Source: Anaerolineae bacterium (GTDB taxonomy: Bacteria; Chloroflexota; Anaerolineae; 4572-78; J111). Taken from it: 10,342 nucleotides of DNA. Shown piece after piece: positions 1-5,984 of the stretch. Within the stretch, counting starts at the first letter, position 1. Every line of letters begins with the position of its first letter. The translations under genes and the position numbers were made by a program. The notes under the pieces were generated by a model. It saw only the letters and a program-made list of their open reading frames with translations. It was not told the origin of the DNA and ran no database searches. The stretch spans positions 1 to 10,342 of the forward strand of contig JAGRBY010000225.1 in assembly GCA_020433835.1 (NCBI GenBank), read 5' to 3'.

Positions 1-1
1 C

Positions 2-622
2 GGAGAGAACGGCATCATTCTGGATATGTCGGCCAACAAACTGATGGACAGCGCCTTTGTCGATCAGGTTGAGGAGCAGATCGCCCGCAGCGATCTGGTG
101 ATGTCGGTGTTGGAAATTCCGGTTGAAGCGGCTGTGCGGGCTATGGAACTGGGCCAAAAGCACGGCGTCAAAACCATCCTCAATCCCGCCCCGGCTCAAC
201 CCTTACCGACTGAAGCCTTCCAGCACATCGACTACCTTACCCCCAACGACACCGAACTGCGCATCCTGCTGGGCCTCTCCCCGGACGATCCAACGCCTAC
301 GCTAGAGCTGGCCGAAAAACTGCGCGGCTACGGCGTGGGCAATTTGATTGTGACGATGGGCGATGAGGGCGCGTTGGTCATGACCGCAGACGGCGTCGAG
401 AAAGTACCGGGCGTCTCCGTCGACGTGGTCGATACCACCGGCGCGGGTGATGCCTTCAATTCGGGACTGGCCGTGGCTTTAGCCTCCGGCAAACCGCTGG
501 CCGAAGCCGTACGCTACGCCAACTGCGCCGGAGCCATCGCCTGCACGAAGCTGGGCGTCATTCCCTCTTTAGGCATGCAGGCGCAAGTCGATCAGTTTTA
601 TGCGGAGCAGTACGGCAAATAA
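2..622 (+). CDS. rbsK: Ribokinase, C-terminal part (5' end cut off by window)
   Basis: PfkB-family sugar kinase that phosphorylates D-ribose to ribose 5-phosphate with ATP in the cytoplasm. The reading frame is open from base 2, before the first visible ATG at 26, so the N-terminal part (sugar-binding lid and first Rossmann strands) lies outside the window; about 206 residues are visible. What is seen: the NxxE motif (N-D-T-E, about bases 245-256) of the Mg/phosphate site, and the PfkB signature D-T-T-G-A-G-D-A-F with the catalytic Asp codon at 449-451. These are followed by the C-terminal helix 'NCAGAIACTKLG', typical of ribokinases. The adjacent ribose pyranase gene supports ribokinase over fructokinase or another PfkB kinase. 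The gene ends with TAA 123 bp before rbsD and is probably in the same operon. No frameshift is seen. Confidence 0.93.
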   Translation, partial: GENGIILDMSANKLMDSAFVDQVEEQIARSDLVMSVLEIPVEAAVRAMELGQKHGVKTILNPAPAQPLPTEAFQHIDYLTPNDTELRILLGLSPDDPTPTLELAEKLRGYGVGNLIVTMGDEGALVMTADGVEKVPGVSVDVVDTTGAGDAFNSGLAVALASGKPLAEAVRYANCAGAIACTKLGVIPSLGMQAQVDQFYAEQYGK

Positions 623-631
623 TTTTATAAA

Positions 632-694
632 GACAGAATTTACAAGATTTTCAAGATAAAAATCAACAATCGTATCAATCCTGTTAATCCCGTC
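632..694. repeat. Imperfect inverted repeat between rbsK and rbsD
   Basis: The left arm starts 'gacagaatttacaagatttt' and the right arm is 'tcaatcctgttaatcccgtc'. The outer 20 bases of each arm pair at 14 of 20 positions, several mismatches being transitions that would still form G-U pairs in RNA. The wording 'acagaattta caagatt... aatcctgttaatcc' resembles a family of small palindromic intergenic repeats I recall from large bacterial genomes (Chloroflexota, Cyanobacteria); that similarity is from memory, not a search. It lies in the 123-bp spacer inside the presumed rbs operon, where it could affect mRNA stability or rbsK/rbsD ratio. Confidence 0.5.
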
Positions 695-745
695 GAAAAT
701 GAGACAAGTGTAGGATTAAAAGCGATTTAAGGAGACACGTTATTT

Positions 746-1222
746 ATGAAACGCGGAAAAATACTGAATGCGGAACTTAACCACGCCATTGCTACGATGG
801 GCCATGGCGATTTGATGATTGTCTGTGACGCCGGTTTTCCCATCCCCAGTAGCACCTGGCGGATAGATTTGGCAATTACCCAAGACGTACCCGATTTGGA
901 AACTATCTTGGGTCTTATCAGCGAAGACTTTATTGCCGAAAAAGTATCCTACGCCGCCGAAATGGCTGAAAACAATCCACCTCTGCTGGAGAAAGTTCAT
1001 CGATTGTTCCCGGCCAGCGCCTACGATCCCATCCCCCACCAGCAAATTCTCAGCGAGATGGCGGCCAAGGCCAAAGTCATCGTCCGCACCGGCGCGTTCG
1101 ATCCGTGGGGCAACATTTTGCTCTACTCCGGCGTCGATGCGCCGATCTGGTTTACCAAACCCGGTCTGAACGTGCCGGAGGAGTACCAGGAAATTGTCAA
1201 GCGCATGAAAGAGAACGAATAG
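746..1222 (+). CDS. rbsD: D-ribose pyranase
   Basis: Cytoplasmic mutarotase that interconverts the beta-pyranose and beta-furanose forms of D-ribose, supplying the furanose form used by ribokinase. The 158-residue product has the family N-terminus (MKRGKILNAELNHAIATMGH), the catalytic His at residue 20 in 'GHGD', and Asp28 in 'CDAGFPIP', both at the positions known for RbsD. The C-terminus carries the conserved segment 'VRTGAFDPWGNILLYSGV'. It is somewhat longer than the usual 130-140 residues, mainly through a C-terminal tail. The start is supported by AAGGAG at 729-734, 11 bases before ATG. FucU (fucose mutarotase) is a paralogue, but the N-terminus and the ribokinase neighbour favour RbsD. 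Confidence 0.94.
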   Translation: MKRGKILNAELNHAIATMGHGDLMIVCDAGFPIPSSTWRIDLAITQDVPDLETILGLISEDFIAEKVSYAAEMAENNPPLLEKVHRLFPASAYDPIPHQQILSEMAAKAKVIVRTGAFDPWGNILLYSGVDAPIWFTKPGLNVPEEYQEIVKRMKENE

Positions 1223-1239
1223 CCGGTTATAATACGATA

Positions 1240-1326
1240 GAGTCGTAGGTCGAATTCAGGTACGAAACCTAATAGCTGGTGCGGGACTGTCTGTTGGGTT
1301 TTGTGCCTTAATCCGGTCTACGACTC
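1240..1326. repeat. Long imperfect hairpin, possible MITE/REP-like element or bidirectional terminator
   Basis: A 36-base left arm (1240-1275) pairs with a 36-base right arm (1291-1326) around a 15-base loop. The outer 9 bases are perfect (gagtcgtag / ctacgactc), and 28 of 36 positions match overall. Most mismatches are transitions, so an RNA copy would gain G-U pairs. It fills nearly all of the 113-bp space between the convergent rbsD and SRPBCC genes. The inner words ('ggttt'-type 'tgttgggttttgtgcctta') resemble palindromic repeats I recall from Cyanobacteria and Chloroflexota, unverified. There is no strong T-tract, so a terminator role is only inferred from position. No clear target-site duplication is visible. 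Confidence 0.6.
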
Positions 1327-1335
1327 TCCTACGGT

Positions 1336-1782
1336 TTATAATGCGGCGAAGGCCGCCAATTTTTCTAATTCTTGGTCATAAACCGGCCGCATCATGCGCG
1401 TTATAAGTCGGCCTTCCAGCATTCCCAACAGGCCGGTTCGCCCGGTGATTTTGGTGGCGATGGTGACATAGGCTTGCTGGCCATCAGCGCGGGGGTCAAC
1501 TGTAAAGGTGGTGATATAGCCATTGTCAGTGATTTCCACCAGCACGCGCCCCGGCTCAGGCTCGGTGACGAGGGCGCGGAATGATTGAAGCTGGCCCAGC
1601 ACCCGCATATATGCCCGAAAGACAGTTCCGCTGCCGATGCCACCCTTTTCAACCGCCAAAGCGACGAACGGCGGTTTGGGCAAAATGTGGGGATGGCCGT
1701 TTTGATAATCGGCAATAATTGCGTAGAGTTTCTGCGGCGGGGCCTGAATGAGGGCCGAGGCAGAAAGATGGTAGACAGTCAT
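1336..1782 (-). CDS. SRPBCC-fold (START-like / polyketide-cyclase-type) protein
   Basis: Small single-domain protein of 148 residues with the helix-grip SRPBCC pattern. It opens with a strand and 'SALIQAPPQKLYAIIADY', the usual 'ap.e.vwa.iaDy' opening. A glycine-rich turn 'EKGGIGSGTVFRAYMRV', the beta segment 'EPEPGRVLVEI' and a long C-terminal helix 'VYDQELEKLAAFA' follow. Such domains form a hydrophobic cavity binding lipids, sterols or aromatic compounds, or act as aromatase/cyclase; no ligand can be named here. An in-frame ATG lies 12 bases upstream at 1794, but GAGGAG (1787-1792) sits between the two and directly serves the ATG at 1782, so the shorter start is preferred. It is the last gene of the minus-strand set, separated from the isochorismatase gene by 159 bp holding a palindromic repeat, so it may have its own promoter. 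Confidence 0.8.
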   Translation of the reverse strand: MTVYHLSASALIQAPPQKLYAIIADYQNGHPHILPKPPFVALAVEKGGIGSGTVFRAYMRVLGQLQSFRALVTEPEPGRVLVEITDNGYITTFTVDPRADGQQAYVTIATKITGRTGLLGMLEGRLITRMMRPVYDQELEKLAAFAAL

Positions 1783-1786
1783 TTTT

Positions 1787-1792
1787 CTCCTC
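1787..1792 (-). promoter_or_regulatory. Ribosome binding site GAGGAG deciding the SRPBCC start
   Basis: The minus strand reads GAGGAG followed by four A residues and ATG (1782-1780). The upstream in-frame ATG (1794-1792) overlaps this site and has no purine-rich site of its own, so the internal ATG is the likelier start. Confidence 0.6.
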
Positions 1793-1810
1793 ATCTAAAA
1801 ATAATGATCT

Positions 1811-1868
1811 GGAGCATCAAAGTTTACTTTGATCCCAATACTGATGACAAAGCAAGCTTTGTCGCTCC
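1811..1868 (+). repeat. 58-bp palindromic dispersed repeat, copy A
   Basis: This sequence matches the reverse complement of 5899-5956 over its full 58 bases with no gap (48 of 58 identical; the shared block continues a few bases outside as 'tct' before ggagc). Its ends are inverted (ggagcatcaaag... / ...ctttgtcgctcc), with two arm mismatches in this copy. Each half also holds its own small palindrome (caaagt tt actttg; aaagc aa gcttt), and both are identical in the two copies. It lies in the 159-bp gap between the isochorismatase and SRPBCC genes. The centre (about 1833-1850) has diverged most, as expected for the loop of a folded element. Confidence 0.75.
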
Positions 1869-1941
1869 TAGATTTTCATTCCCGGTCTCGTCTCCTATGA
1901 GACTGTCTGACGCCGTAACACACTTGCGCTTTTCCTTCCCG

Positions 1942-2508
1942 CTACGCCAAAGCTTGCAGCAATTCATCGGTTTCTACGACAGTGGCGAATTCACCATGCA
2001 GCGTGGCTAATGACACATTATGCACTTCTTCGGCGGTGTAGTGCCGCCCCTTATGATCCGTCATTTCAAAGGCGGCTGTGGCGTCATCGACAATAAAGGT
2101 GCGAAAGCCGAGATTGCCGGCCATCCGCGTGGTCGTCGAGACGCAGTGCGGCGTTGTCAGGCCGACAACGACGATGGTATCATAACCGTTCTCGCGTAAC
2201 TGCTGTTCCAAATCGGTGCCGATGAAGGCGCTGTTGACATGCTTTTGAAAGAGCGGTTCGCCATCTTGAGGTTTAACTTCCGTTTTGAGAGCGCTCCCAA
2301 GCGCGGTAGGCCGTAGCGGTGAGTTCGGCGAGACGGAAAGATGCTGCACGTGGAAGACAGGACGCTGGGACTGCCGCCAGGCGTTCAACAGCCGCACCAT
2401 GTTTTGTTCAGCCATAGGGTTGTTGCGGCTGCCCCACAACGGATCGTCCATACCTTGTTGAACGTCGATGAGCAGTAAAACGGCGTCTTTAGGGAGTTTT
2501 TCTATCAT
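1942..2508 (-). CDS. Isochorismatase-family cysteine hydrolase
   Basis: Cytoplasmic alpha/beta hydrolase of 188 residues. Members act on isochorismate, nicotinamide, N-carbamoyl compounds such as ureidoacrylate or N-carbamoylsarcosine, or unknown amides. The catalytic triad is visible: Asp15 in 'LLLIDVQ', Lys89 in 'FQKHVNSAF', and Cys122 in 'GLTTPHCVSTT' after the conserved glycine of 'VVVGL', followed by 'TRMAGNLGF'. The segment 'FIVDDATAAF' matches the family metal/shape region. It is a single domain of normal length, so not an EntB-type fusion, and the substrate cannot be assigned. The start is supported by AAAGG (2518-2522) 9 bases before ATG. It follows the unknown gene by 42 bp on the same strand, suggesting co-transcription. 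A RidA-family gene lies nearby, a pairing also seen in pyrimidine catabolism (RutB/RutC), but no other rut gene is here. Confidence 0.9.
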   Translation of the reverse strand: MIEKLPKDAVLLLIDVQQGMDDPLWGSRNNPMAEQNMVRLLNAWRQSQRPVFHVQHLSVSPNSPLRPTALGSALKTEVKPQDGEPLFQKHVNSAFIGTDLEQQLRENGYDTIVVVGLTTPHCVSTTTRMAGNLGFRTFIVDDATAAFEMTDHKGRHYTAEEVHNVSLATLHGEFATVVETDELLQALA

Positions 2509-2550
2509 GAGATGAGACCTTTCTTATCGCTATTGGCGTATGGATTTGTT

Positions 2551-3360
2551 TTACGTCAGTAACTTAGCCACCCGCTGTTGCAGGCTTTCTGCTTCAAATT
2601 CCATGCGAACCATGCTCAAGGCGTACTTTAATTTTATATTGTGAGGGACTATTTTTTCCAGCGTATCCAGCAGCCAATCACTCATTAAATCCTCAAGGGG
2701 GCCGGCACCTAAACAGCCAAGGGCATATTCATCGCGGCTTAGATCGGCATAGTCAATCACAGCCAAGACCAACTTTAGTCGCTCATGGCGATCCTGGGCA
2801 AACAGCATATCGACAGCCCACCAGTTTTTGTCTTGGTTTTCTTTCTCTTTAACACGATAGTAGGATAGGTAGGTTTCGGCAAATTGCTGCGCTGTGGCCG
2901 GATACCACGGTACGATACATGCTTGCCACCTGTCATCGATCAACAATTCTCGATACGACACTTTGTCTGCGGGAGAGGAAGCATCAACATCCCAGATAAC
3001 CGTGCATAGGTAATGGGCATGCGCCGGTACCTCGACCACCTGGCCCTGGTAGGAAACGCGTCCTCCCCTAACATGGTCAGCGACGGGGTGAATATCGACA
3101 AAAATGCCTTTTTGGTCCGGGCTATCATAGTAGGGAAGCGTGTTGAAATAAGTGGATTGGACTAACACCCATTCGCCATCCAGTTCAATAAAAAGGTGAT
3201 GCCAGGGCAGATAATCCGGTAGAATGGTGGCGACCACTGCATAGTTGGCCTTTTGTACATGCCAGACCACTTGAGCTGTAGTATGGGCTAACGTATTTTC
3301 AACGGCGGTAAAGTAAGGCGTGTGTTCAAGTTTGTGATGCGATTCCATCCGGCTATCCAT
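2551..3360 (-). CDS. Conserved hypothetical protein with C-terminal GAGPLEDL motif (DUF6869-like)
   Basis: Function not recognised. With the start at 3360 the product is 269 residues, soluble, with no signal peptide or membrane segment. The N-terminal two thirds is rich in aromatics and His ('LPWHHLF', 'PAHAHYLC', 'PWYPATAQQF') and looks beta-rich. The C-terminal part is helical and holds 'EYALGCLGAGPLEDLM' at about residues 210-226; 'gAGPLEDLL' is the pattern I associate with DUF6869, a domain of unknown function. That assignment is from memory. The frame is open to 3417, deep inside the RCK gene, but the ATG at 3360 overlaps the RCK stop by 8 bases (ATGGATAG), an arrangement typical of translational coupling. 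A purine-rich AGGCGGA lies just before it. A further ATG at 3348 has no better ribosome site. The isochorismatase gene follows after 42 bp. Confidence 0.7.
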   Translation of the reverse strand: MDSRMESHHKLEHTPYFTAVENTLAHTTAQVVWHVQKANYAVVATILPDYLPWHHLFIELDGEWVLVQSTYFNTLPYYDSPDQKGIFVDIHPVADHVRGGRVSYQGQVVEVPAHAHYLCTVIWDVDASSPADKVSYRELLIDDRWQACIVPWYPATAQQFAETYLSYYRVKEKENQDKNWWAVDMLFAQDRHERLKLVLAVIDYADLSRDEYALGCLGAGPLEDLMSDWLLDTLEKIVPHNIKLKYALSMVRMEFEAESLQQRVAKLLT

Positions 3361-5224
3361 TCCGCCTATTGAGCAAGGCAAGCTTTTCTTCAGTGGCCAT
3401 AACCACAATCTGATCACCCATTTGGAGAAGCGTGGTTAAGTTTGGTGGTATTTCAACATGGCCATTACGCGTGTGGAGAAGAATAGTCAAATCTTCTTCA
3501 GCATGCAAAGCCGAAAGTGGTACGCCATTGAGCGCAGTCCCGCTAATGTGCAGTCGTGTGATGGCTTGCATGGTGTGACCGACCTCGACCAAGCGAATGT
3601 TGCGCCGGTTGAGCGCAGCAGCCACAAAATCGGGTGCCGCCAGGGCCGATGTGCTGTAAACAGCGGCATTAACGCCAAAGCTGTGGCGCATCTGCTCGGC
3701 CAATACATCATCGAAAATGCGGATGACAACCCGAATGTTGGGGTTGAGCGCACGGGCTTGCAAGGCCACCTGTAAGTTGGTCATATCATCGGCGGTGCAG
3801 GCAACAATGGCAGTGGCCCGACCCGCTCCGGCTTCAGCCAGCGTTGAGCGCCAGCGAAGGTCGCCAACTTTTAATGTCACCCCCATCGCCTCTAAGCGCG
3901 TGCCTAAACGACGCGGGCGGTCATCCATGGCCACCACCTGGCAGCCCAAATCGACTAAATTCTGGGCAACGCGATAGCCGGTGTTGCCCAGACCACAGAC
4001 CAGTATCGCGCCATAATGGTATGATAAAAAATGGGCGGCTTGCTCGCTGCCGTGTTCGATAAGTTGGAGCATTTTGGCTACGGGGGTGAAGATAAACAGC
4101 GTATCATAGCACACCAATTGGGTATTCGGGTTTGGCTCGATGGTAGATAGGCCACCGCGATGATGGGAAACCACCGTTACGTCACGCTCCGCAGACACCT
4201 GACCGATTGTGCGGCCCAGCATCGGCGAGGTGGGGCCAAGGGGCAGCCGGGCCAAAACATAGCTTTGGTCGGCCAGTTCAAACGTCTCAACGATCTCGCC
4301 GCCAATGGCGGCATAGACAAACGTCGTCGCTGCCACCGCCGAGCGGCTGATGACGGCATCGACCGTAAACTTTTCTTGAATCTCGTCGCTCAAGTCATCC
4401 TCAAACTGGCGCAGAATAACCCGCACACCCGGCCGCAGTTTACGCGCCCAGACGGCGGTTTCCAGATTGGTCCAGTCGGAGTCGGTGCAGGCAATCACCA
4501 CACTGGCCCGCTCGATGCCGGCCCGTTTGAGCGTCTCTTCGTCTTCCAGGTTGCCTAAAATAACGGGCAGGCCATCGGCAATTAAGGTTTCAACCAGCGG
4601 CGACATCTTATCATTGATGCCGACCACCGATTTATCATATTTGCGCGCCAACTGCCGCGCCACCCGATACCCAACCCGCCCCAGACCACAGACGATAATC
4701 GGCCGATCAACAGTCGCCCGCACCAGCGTCTCCTGCCACTCTTGGCCGCGCTCGGCCCGCATGAAAAAGATGCGAACCACACGAATAACCTGCACCCCAA
4801 ACACCGAAAAAAAGGGCAGGCCGATTAGTGGTACAACAAAAGGGAAAATATCGAGCTGCGAGGCAGACGGCAAATCGGTGAAGGATAGTTGAAAAAAGGT
4901 CATGTTAATAACCGCAAATACGGCTTTGGCGTAGTTCAACGGGGGGCTATAGGGCATTAGCGGCAACTGCCAGCGGTTATAAACCGACTGAAAGAGCGCA
5001 GCCGTAAGCAGTAGCATCGCCAGAAGAAGAAAGGTAACCCGCCAGGGAAAAAGGTGGATAAAAACCAGAACATCACGTTTGATACTATTCCACCAACGTA
5101 GTGGCTTACTACTAAAAAGCTGAAATCGACGCCAATATTTTTTTAACCGTAGTTTCATGGATAATATAGGATGATGGTTGAATTTTGAGTCGTTTTGAAT
5201 TATAGAACGCAATTTGCTGCTCAA
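3353..5224 (-). CDS. Membrane protein with two tandem RCK (TrkA-N/TrkA-C) domains, channel-like
   Basis: A 623-residue protein built like a two-transmembrane channel with two RCK units (compare GsuK- or BK-type tandem RCK). Seen in order: a basic N-terminus, TM1 at about 62-82 (VTFLLLAMLLLTAALF), a loop and possible pore helix 97-120, and TM2 at about 126-155. RCK1 N-lobe begins at 175 with GLGRVG (180-185) and strand-end 'GINDK'; its C-lobe is about 308-385. RCK2 N-lobe has GLGNTG (411-416) and 'AMDDRP', with its C-lobe about 540-612. RCK domains bind NAD(H), nucleotides or ions to gate K+ transport. The pore region reads 'FFQLSFTDLP' (110-119) where a K+ channel has TVGYGD, so K+ selectivity is doubtful. 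The listed start is TTG with AAGGTAG 10 bases upstream; ATG at 5158 (residue 23) is an alternative without a clear ribosome site. It overlaps the next gene by 8 bases. Confidence 0.85.
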   Translation of the reverse strand: MSSKLRSIIQNDSKFNHHPILSMKLRLKKYWRRFQLFSSKPLRWWNSIKRDVLVFIHLFPWRVTFLLLAMLLLTAALFQSVYNRWQLPLMPYSPPLNYAKAVFAVINMTFFQLSFTDLPSASQLDIFPFVVPLIGLPFFSVFGVQVIRVVRIFFMRAERGQEWQETLVRATVDRPIIVCGLGRVGYRVARQLARKYDKSVVGINDKMSPLVETLIADGLPVILGNLEDEETLKRAGIERASVVIACTDSDWTNLETAVWARKLRPGVRVILRQFEDDLSDEIQEKFTVDAVISRSAVAATTFVYAAIGGEIVETFELADQSYVLARLPLGPTSPMLGRTIGQVSAERDVTVVSHHRGGLSTIEPNPNTQLVCYDTLFIFTPVAKMLQLIEHGSEQAAHFLSYHYGAILVCGLGNTGYRVAQNLVDLGCQVVAMDDRPRRLGTRLEAMGVTLKVGDLRWRSTLAEAGAGRATAIVACTADDMTNLQVALQARALNPNIRVVIRIFDDVLAEQMRHSFGVNAAVYSTSALAAPDFVAAALNRRNIRLVEVGHTMQAITRLHISGTALNGVPLSALHAEEDLTILLHTRNGHVEIPPNLTTLLQMGDQIVVMATEEKLALLNRRNG

Positions 5225-5238
5225 ATAGGAACACTACC

Positions 5239-5355
5239 TTTGCACTTTAGAAAATTAGGGCCAGAAACCAGGGTTTTTAACGTTAACAAGAGCGTTTTTG
5301 GTTGCAAAAAATTGTCAATGCGGTATCAAAACCCTGGTTTCTAAATAAGTGCAAA
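5239..5355. repeat. 117-bp palindromic element with nested perfect arms between divergent genes
   Basis: Outer arms are tttgcactt (5239-5247) and aagtgcaaa (5347-5355), perfect over 9 bases. Inner arms are agaaaccagggtttt (5263-5277) and aaaaccctggtttct (5328-5342), perfect over 15 bases. The inner loop is 50 bases and contains aacgttaac. Spacers between outer and inner arms are 15 and 4 bases. It occupies half of the 226-bp region between the divergent RCK gene and ridA, so it could be a MITE/REP-type insertion, a double operator or a structured transcript. The 'agaaacc..gggtttt' word resembles repeats I recall from Chloroflexota and Cyanobacteria (unverified). No target-site duplication is evident and there is no internal ORF. 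Confidence 0.7.
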
Positions 5356-5376
5356 CATAGTGATAGGAAGTAGGGA

Positions 5377-5392
5377 TCAAGAGGAATCTTGA
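5377..5392. promoter_or_regulatory. Small perfect inverted repeat upstream of ridA
   Basis: TCAAGA (5377-5382), GGAA, TCTTGA (5387-5392) is a perfect 6-bp dyad with a 4-base centre. It overlaps the proposed -35 region of the ridA promoter, so it could be an operator half-site pair. It is short enough to arise by chance. Confidence 0.25.
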
Positions 5393-5417
5393 GCAGCCTA
5401 TTCACATTTCATATTAA
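5389..5417 (+). promoter_or_regulatory. Possible sigma70-type promoter for ridA
   Basis: TTGAGC (5389-5394), a 17-base spacer, and TATTAA (5412-5417) match the -35/-10 consensus at 4 of 6 positions each. They lie 33 bases before the ridA ATG. The spacing is ideal but the boxes are weak, and the dyad at 5377-5392 overlaps the -35 element. Confidence 0.3.
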
Positions 5418-5450
5418 CCAAAATTAAGCGGAACACAAGGAGAGAATACC

Positions 5451-5852
5451 ATGATGCAAGCACGAAAAAACATCTCGACCGGCACGCCGTGGGAGCCGAT
5501 GGTTGGCTACTCGCGGGCGGTGCGGGTGGGCAATGTGGTTCATGTAGCAGGCACCACCGCCACCGATGAAAATGGAGAGGTGGTCGGTATAGGCGATGGC
5601 TATACGCAGGCTATGCAAACGCTCAAGAATATCGAGGCAGCGCTTAAGGCCGCCGGAGCCAGCCTGAAAGATGTTGTCCGCACGCGGATGTACGTGACGA
5701 ATATCGATAATTGGGAAGCGATTGGCCGTGCGCATGGCGAATATTTTCGCGATATTCGACCGGCGGCGACGATGGTTGAGGTCAGTCGCCTTATTACGCC
5801 GGATATGCTGGTTGAAATTGAGGCCGAGGCGATTGTGGTGGAGGAAGGCTAA
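5451..5852 (+). CDS. RidA/YjgF/UK114-family protein lacking the catalytic Arg
   Basis: A 133-residue single-domain cytoplasmic protein of the Rid family, which forms trimers with ligand clefts between subunits. Archetypal RidA hydrolyses reactive enamines/imines made by PLP enzymes. Seen: '[21 protein letters not shown]' divided by the usual G-rich turn, the helix '[26 protein letters not shown]', and the C-terminal signature '[22 protein letters not shown]'. The Arg that RidA uses to bind the substrate carboxylate (E. coli Arg105, in a P-A-R-S/T context) is replaced: the sequence reads P-A-A-T with Ala106. This puts it among the Rid subfamilies without that Arg (Rid4-7), for which imine deaminase activity is not expected. 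The start has AAGGAG (5437-5442) 8 bases upstream. It is a single gene, divergent from the RCK gene and convergent with the ABC permease. Confidence 0.92.
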   Translation: MMQARKNISTGTPWEPMVGYSRAVRVGNVVHVAGTTATDENGEVVGIGDGYTQAMQTLKNIEAALKAAGASLKDVVRTRMYVTNIDNWEAIGRAHGEYFRDIRPAATMVEVSRLITPDMLVEIEAEAIVVEEG

Positions 5853-5898
5853 GGCGAGACTGAGGTTAAGAAAGAAACAACGGCAATGAAAATTTAGT

Positions 5899-5956
5899 GG
5901 AGCGTCAAAGCTTGCTGTGTCATGTGTGACAGGGTCAAAGTAAACTTTGACGCTCC
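5899..5956 (-). repeat. 58-bp palindromic dispersed repeat, copy B
   Basis: Inverted copy of the element at 1811-1868 (48 of 58 identical). In this copy the terminal arms are perfect over 12 bases (ggagcgtcaaag at 5899-5910, ctttgacgctcc at 5945-5956), so it can form a hairpin or cruciform. It lies in the 132-bp gap between the convergent ridA and permease genes and could serve as a bidirectional transcription barrier, although there is no flanking T-tract. Nothing else is recognisable in this gap. Confidence 0.78.
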
Positions 5957-5984
5957 AGACTTTCTATGGTCGATGGTTCGACTA

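Noticed and set aside
1890..1903. Small hairpin gtctc-ctat-gagac downstream of the isochorismatase gene
   Set aside because: A 5-bp stem with no T-tract is too weak to call a terminator.
1948..1957. A third occurrence of the repeat word caaagcttgc
   Set aside because: It is only 10 bases, lies in the last codons of the isochorismatase gene, and the rest of the 58-bp repeat is absent; probably chance.
1585..2010. 141-codon open frame on the plus strand
   Set aside because: It runs through the 5' part of the SRPBCC gene, repeat A and the 3' end of the isochorismatase gene, has no ribosome site, and shows no recognisable domain.
4160..4892. Plus-strand open frames of 132 and 141 codons
   Set aside because: They lie fully antisense to the RCK gene, whose domains are clear on the minus strand; their composition (Arg/Ser/Thr-rich) is typical of a shadow frame.
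3353..5224. Assignment as TrkA, the peripheral Trk subunit
   Set aside because: TrkA also has two RCK units but is about 460 residues and has no membrane segments; this protein has two hydrophobic helices and no TrkH/TrkG gene nearby.
1942..5852. A Rut-type pyrimidine degradation cluster (isochorismatase fold plus RidA)
   Set aside because: No RutA, RutD, RutF or RutG homologue is present, and the two genes are divergent with unrelated genes between them.
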